Shown here in pieces: positions 58,886 to 64,000 of a stretch of 64,000 bases of DNA. Within the stretch, counting starts at the first letter, position 1. Every line of letters starts with the position of its first letter. Origin of the DNA: Denticeps clupeoides. Its lineage: Eukaryota; Chordata; Actinopteri; Clupeiformes; Denticipitidae. The translations under genes and the position numbers were made by a program. The stretch lies in the NCBI RefSeq assembly GCF_900700375.1, contig NC_041726.1, positions 10,270,373-10,334,372 on the forward strand, in the 5' to 3' direction. The notes beneath the pieces are model-generated. The model had not been told where the DNA came from, searched no databases, and was given only the letters and a program-made list of their open reading frames with translations.

Positions 58886-60600
58886 AATGCAGCTTTTTAT
58901 AGGAGGATCATTGTTGGAGTGTTACCTTCTTCTGAGAGACTTATAAACCGCGAAATCACCGTCCATGCTGCACACAGGATCATAAATCTGCATAAATAAA
59001 TAAAACATCAGTCATGTTCCTGAAGGATTAACTGATGACTGACATTCAACAAACATCTCCTCATGGCTACTCATCATAATGCACAATCTGCATTACGATA
59101 CAACTGATATTATCTAAACGTACTTCACATTTCAGAAACAGAATCGCGTTTATGGGCCATACACATACATTCCGGTCGACGGCGTCTCTAAAACAACAAC
59201 AATATACAATATAGTCCAATAGCTTATATACAGAAAATTATAGAAACAAAACCACAAGTGTACATAAATCAGAATCAGAAAACCTTATTAATCCCGAAGG
59301 AAATTGCGTAAAGCAGAGCTGCAATGCTGCAGGTGTGACAGTTTGGCTGTTTGGTCCATTTCAGCTTTGTAACTCCACAGGTTTTGACAGTGCACTGTTG
59401 CCGCTGATTGTATTGATTATGTTGTGTGTGTGCTCCAGACCTGCACACATCCACCCACATCCACCCCAGACCCCCCTCAGCGGCAGGGCCAGGCGATAAG
59501 CCCTGCATTAGCAGAATCACTTGTGTTTGGGGGGGAAGAATGATGTAATGATGTACGGTTTTGCACAATATGAAGCCGCTGTGACATTAATACACGGAAT
59601 AATTATTCCTCGGTTTCAACACAAGCAGAGAATGAACACTAGTGTGTTCCAACATTCATTGCTGGGGACATTTTATAATAGAACTTCATTTTGATAACGG
59701 TAGAAAACCCTCAAAAATTGATTTACCTAAAGTATTTATAGCAGAATTTCTGTCTTCTTGCGAAACAGTGACATGGTGTGTAAAAAGAAAAAGAGACAGT
59801 AATGCAATATTTTTCTCAATATGTAGATTTTTCCTTTACTTATTTCACAGAGTTGGAAGAGACCGACACCCATTTCTTCTAGCACTACTGACTAAAACTG
59901 GCGAAAGTGATAATGATCATACTAGACAATAAACATGATATTTCCTACCTGCAAACACAGATTCTTCATTATTTTTCAAAACCTGCTGTGAAGATGCTGC
60001 ATTTTAATGAGCAGCTCTCTGATTTTACCCACATGGCTGTTTCAGCCAGAAACCAGGGAATCTTATAATGACTCTATTATAAAACAATAGAAATCCCTTC
60101 CAAACACTTAATTGGTTCCCCTGTCAGGCAAGTCACAGGGCAACAAAGCTGATTTATTATGGCAGAAGGATGAGAAGAACAGGCTGCAGAAAAGTGGAGG
60201 ACTGACCCTGAAGGTCCTTCTCCACCGTGGAGTAACTCTCTCATGCAGTTCCACCAATGCATCCACACCTCCCGCTAACGTAATTCACGCCATGCTGCCA
60301 TGAAGCAACGCTATATCCAGTGGTTTGAATAAATCTGTATTTAAAGAGCTTTTTACTTCTAAATAGCATCGTGCATTTCATACATTAAACCATTTATGGT
60401 TGGAAGGTCTCCGGGTAGGTTTGGTCCTAGAAAACATGCGTGACTTTTCTAACGGTCCCTAACATTGCGTTCAGTAATAAGATTGAATAAAAAAATCACC
60501 ATATAGGGTCTTATCTAGTTTGACTGCAAAGTAAGAAAACGCAGTTTTGTCTCCTGCACATGAGATTAAAACGTCTCGGACATTTTAAAGTCTGCTTCTG
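58886..60600. other. Gene-free stretch before osbpl10
   Basis: AT-rich single-copy-looking sequence. I see no supported exon, RNA gene or recognisable repeat. A weakly open frame at 59642-59932 has no likeness I know. Confidence 0.4.
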
Positions 60601-61208
60601 TGGACCGGTCCGGCCGTGGACTGGACTCTAAAACCGGGCTTGCGGCGGGGTTGCCAGGTCGGTCCTTCAACGGACACGTGTTGCGGTTCCTAATTTCAAT
60701 ACTTTCTAAATAATATTTTATTTTACTTTCAGGCATATCTTGATGAAAATGGTCAGGTGGTGGACTGAAGGTGGTTATTGATGTTTGTAAGTTTGAATCC
60801 GGGAACCGACTTGGTTGGTGTGTGGAGTTGACATGCTCTCACTGTCCAAAGACCTGTACACTATGCGCCGCTGTTTAGGGAAGGTACATCACGACCATGT
60901 TGCATTTTGTGATGAGCGTTTTGTTTTAAAGATTATTTGGCGTGCTGTGTATACGTGCTGAAGCGCGGGGTCGGTCTGCGGTTGAATGAGCGAACATCTG
61001 GTTGCGGGGACTTGCTGTCGCAGATCTGGCAACCCGGCGCTGGGAGGGAGGGTCTGCGTTGCTGCGACGTCCAGCGGAAAAACCGCTGAACGGGACGCGG
61101 AGCCACAGCCGCAGCTCCGGCAGCGGGGACATGACTCGGCCCGGGGCGGGACGCGGGGCAGAGCGCGACATGTCACCGCGTCGGGCGTAAAGCGGCGACA
61201 CCGCGAGC
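60600..61208 (+). promoter_or_regulatory. osbpl10: CpG-rich promoter and 5' UTR of osbpl10
   Basis: CpG density rises from about 60605 (GGACCGGTCCGGCCG) and is high from 60960 to the ATG, with GCGCTGGGAGGGAGG and CGGGGCGGGACGCGGGGC (GC-box-like). No TATA box is evident, as is usual for CpG-island promoters. Confidence 0.6.
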
Positions 61209-61348
61209 ATGGAGACGCCGCCGCCGCCGCATCCCGAGAGGGGCAGCGCGGCCAGGAAGGTCGGGAGGAGCGGCTCGGCCTCCCTCGGGCGCCCGCTGGA
61301 AGGAGTTCTGAGCAAATACACCAACCTCCTGCAGGGCTGGCAGAACAG
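61209..61348 (+). CDS. osbpl10: Oxysterol-binding protein-like 10, first coding exon
   Basis: Members of this family bind lipids and act at membrane contact sites. Only exon 1 is in the window: 140 bases from the ATG in a GAGCATGG context to a GTGAAG donor, encoding METPPPPHPERG and ending with [18 protein letters not shown]. That ending is the start of the PH domain and matches ORP10 (human [22 protein letters not shown]). The phase at the donor is 2. The rest of the window is then intron 1. The N-terminal leader is shorter than the Ser/Gly-rich leader of human OSBPL10. Confidence 0.88.
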
Positions 61349-61734
61349 GTGAAGATGAGGCGGGTCACAGCAGTACTGTCCTGTTCTAATGACGTTTTAC
61401 TTAGTTCATGGAAATGAAGTTCCGTTGAACGTTGAATTTTTCTGCAGCGAGAACCCAGTAAACTGAACACAACAGGTCGTCTAGAGAACATGCTGGACCA
61501 GACATGCAGAACTGGAGCGGAACATTATCTGGTGATGTGGTCTTGCTCCTCTGATTAGATGTTTAGATGAACTTTGAATGTGGGTGGACAGCCTCTGATA
61601 TGCTCATGTTTTTTTATATTTAAAGCAGCTGCTCTGAACATCAGACTGGAGGACTAATGCTGCCATGTTCAAGAATGTACATTTTAACTCTGAATTATGT
61701 GGATCCGTTGAATTGTGTAGAAAATGAGGTATGG

Positions 61735-61990
61735 ATTGGGTGTGCAAGGCTCATGTGGTGGGAGGAGTCCAGGTTGATGGGAGGAGCCCGAGTGAACTGC
61801 ATAGAGTAGTTCTGGAGGTTGTGCGGAATGGGTGGGCGGGGCTCAGGTGGTAGGAGTCCAGGTTAGTGGGAGGAGTTTTAGTGAGTTGATACAGAACAGT
61901 AGTTCTATGGGATTGTATGGATTGGGTGGGCGGGGCTCAGGTGGTAGGAGGAGTCCAGGTTAATGAGTGAGAGTGAGTTGGTGCAGACTT
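61735..61990. repeat. About 92-base tandem repeat, 2.8 copies
   Basis: Units starting with ATTGGGTGGGCGGGGCTCAGG and containing AGGAGTCCAGGTT begin near 61736, 61829 and 61920. The later units have GC-box-like GGGCGGGGC. Confidence 0.85.
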
Positions 61991-62777
61991 GTAGGCCAGT
62001 ATCAGATGATGCATTAATAGAAGGTTCTGTTTTTTTTCTAATTGTAGTGCGTGTTTCTTATTATTTGCATGCTGCATTTGTGTGTGTGTTTGATATTGGT
62101 CTCTTGTAGGACATCCATCTGTGTCCTCTTTTGTCTCATGTGAATTCCCGTCACCTGTACCAGGCCTGTTTGAAAGGCCAGCAGCAGGGCGCCAGTATCT
62201 GGAAGCAGAAATGTGTTCTGGTTGGGTGAACTGGAGCTCTGCCATGGCTGCAGGAGGCAGTTAGGCAAGGAATCCTGTCCTCTTTCCGAGATGTCACCAG
62301 AATCAAATAAAAAAAATTCACTCAGACAAGCATGGAGCCTCATGAACCCGTTCAAACCACATTGTTAAGTGTGTGTGTATGTTCTTGGATTTCTGTCTTT
62401 GTGATGACATTGTGACAGTGCTTGGTTTGGTAGTAGGCATGTTACTGAGATGAAAAGACAGGGAATGCAGGAGGGAGGGAGGAGACACGATCCTTCACTC
62501 AGTGTTGCCAGATTGGGTGTATTGTGGTATTGAGCCCCGTTCTGATCTGGCAACACTGCTTGATCTCTAAACTAACAAGGCTATTGAATGAGTGCATGAT
62601 TTGTGGAAGGACGTGTGGAAATATGTGGGCAGTGACGGTTCTTTTCGTACGGATTCCTGCAGGTGGGAACCAGGGTGGGTTTCTTCTCTGGTCTGATCCA
62701 TCAGGTTGCTGTGGCATCTACGCTTAAACATTTCCCTGCAATGTTACCATAGTGATGGGAGAAGCCTGAATATAGCA

Positions 62778-62778
<1 letters not shown>

Positions 62779-62832
<54 letters not shown>
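62779..62832. repeat. (AC)n microsatellite
   Basis: An uninterrupted (CA)n tract of about 26 units in osbpl10 intron 1. Confidence 0.97.
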
Positions 62833-62834
<2 letters not shown>

Positions 62835-64000
62835 TACAGCTGGTGCATGTCTCTGTAATTGTCTTTCATGCCCATGATGGGCTGTTTTGAGTTAAATTTC
62901 ACGCTTAGTCAGGATGGAACCAGTGGTGAGATGCGAAGCTTGCTCAGATAAATGACCCCTGGGGTCACGTGTCCAAACAAAAGCGGGTGTTTCAATCATA
63001 GCTACAGTTCCGAGCTTGTTTACTGGACTGCTGCATCCTGTCTTTGAAGACATGTCCCACCATTAGGTAGCACAAATGAAATAAAGCTGATCTCTCCAGG
63101 GTTGCATCATGGTTTGTTCTCACTCGCCTCTGGTTCATCGGCATCTCTTGTGCTTTGAGACCCCAGATAAACTCTGGATCTAATAAAGGATGCTCTTATA
63201 CGTTAATGGTTCTCTAGCAGTTTTGGCCCAAGGACGTAATAAATATTAAAAATAGATCTTATGAGGAAAGTGGCTTCATGGCGCCCCAGGTTTGAGAATG
63301 TCAGACGGTTTATTGGATTATTATTATTATTCCGCCGTGGCTTTGTTCATATTCTCATGCTTTGGGGGAACTCATTTCACCTCCTGTAGAGGAGCTTGTA
63401 GAAGGTTGACAACCGGAGACAGAACGTTCCAGTATGAAGGTGAGTGTGAGTGAGAAGCTGGTCTGGGTGGTGAAAGCCAGGCGGGACCAGGAGAAGATGA
63501 CGGAACGTGGAACAGGCTTTGTCTTGTGCTAGTTGTGATTGTCTGTCTGCGAAGGCTGGTATTGACCTGCAGCTTCTTCTCCGGCCTGGTCGATGGAACG
63601 TCTCCCCTTGTCTGGTTGTTTGCTCAGATGCTCGCTTGCTTGTCCTGTATTTCGGACAGTGACCTGTTGTCCTGGGTTAACTTCCATGTCTACCAAACCA
63701 TTTTTATCTCATCAATAGAGAACCGTTACTGATGGCGGGAACAAGTCTTCTGTACGATACGATGCTGGTTACATCTCCAGTCTGTGGGAAGGTGTGGATA
63801 TCAGCTGAGAGCTTTTCATCCTGCAGCTCTCCTGTCCTCTCACCTCCTTGCTTGAATTCCTTTAGTAATTTATGTTTTCCTCCGTCACGAATGAAGTATT
63901 TTTTACTGTTTTCAGCTGTTGACCTGCTTGCTATGTGTTTGACAAAAAGGAAGAATTGTGATGAAAACTGCAGATAATGACACCATTTACAGCTTTTCTT

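Larger units (their letters stand above)
61349..64000 (+). other. osbpl10: Intron 1 of osbpl10 (start)
   Basis: No second exon with the expected PH-domain sequence (YFVLD) is visible before the window ends. Apart from the two repeats listed below, the sequence shows nothing I can assign. Confidence 0.6.

Overview
This window is vertebrate nuclear DNA from a bony fish. Twelve protein-coding genes are split by short GT-AG introns, and the spaces between are filled with tRNA-derived SINEs, Tc1-like transposons, LINE tails, (AC)n microsatellites and CpG-rich promoters. Two SINE families recur. I call them SINE-A (head ending in the box-B-like GGTTCGAATCC) and SINE-B (tail with TAAGTCGCTCTGGATAAGGG). 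From memory they resemble repeats of clupeiform-type fishes, but the species call is only an inference.

Layout: ddah2 (+, 2652-4786) faces rps5 (-, 5340-6733). A co-directional minus-strand block follows: ppt2 (9765-12651), a carnitine acetyltransferase-like gene (13578-21857), ppp1r18/phostensin (22922-28621) and nrm/nurim (29412-31550). After a repeat-rich gap come cdcp1 (+, 34215-41313), clec3b (-, 42201-42977), exosc7 (-, 45778-50064), zdhhc3 (+, 51802-54830), tmem42 (-, 57364-58027) and the first coding exon of osbpl10 (+, from 61209). I rebuilt exon boundaries by hand from splice sites, reading phase and remembered human proteins. In the eleven complete genes the phases close exactly to the stop codon.

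The left part holds genes that lie in the human MHC region on 6p21 (DDAH2, PPT2, PPP1R18, NRM). The right part is collinear with human 3p21 (CDCP1-CLEC3B-EXOSC7-ZDHHC3-TMEM42). The junction lies at about 31.6-34.2 kb. The genes do not form one pathway. They are a mix of housekeeping functions (ribosome, RNA exosome, palmitoylation and depalmitoylation, nuclear envelope) and cell-surface or secreted proteins (CDCP1, tetranectin).

The strongest unusual signals are two enzymes whose catalytic residues have changed while the rest of the protein is intact. The carnitine acetyltransferase-like protein has Gln in place of the catalytic His, RTG in place of the STS motif, and Cys in place of a carnitine-contacting Tyr. 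Ddah2 has Arg in place of the catalytic His. Other notable signals are a 1320-residue phostensin that keeps taperin-like motifs, intronic tRNA genes directly followed by same-strand SINEs, an extra Thr/Pro-rich cdcp1 exon, a 43-bp triplicated CCAAT module upstream of tmem42, and a foldback element 35 bp from an exosc7 splice donor. No retroviral or other virus-like element was recognised.
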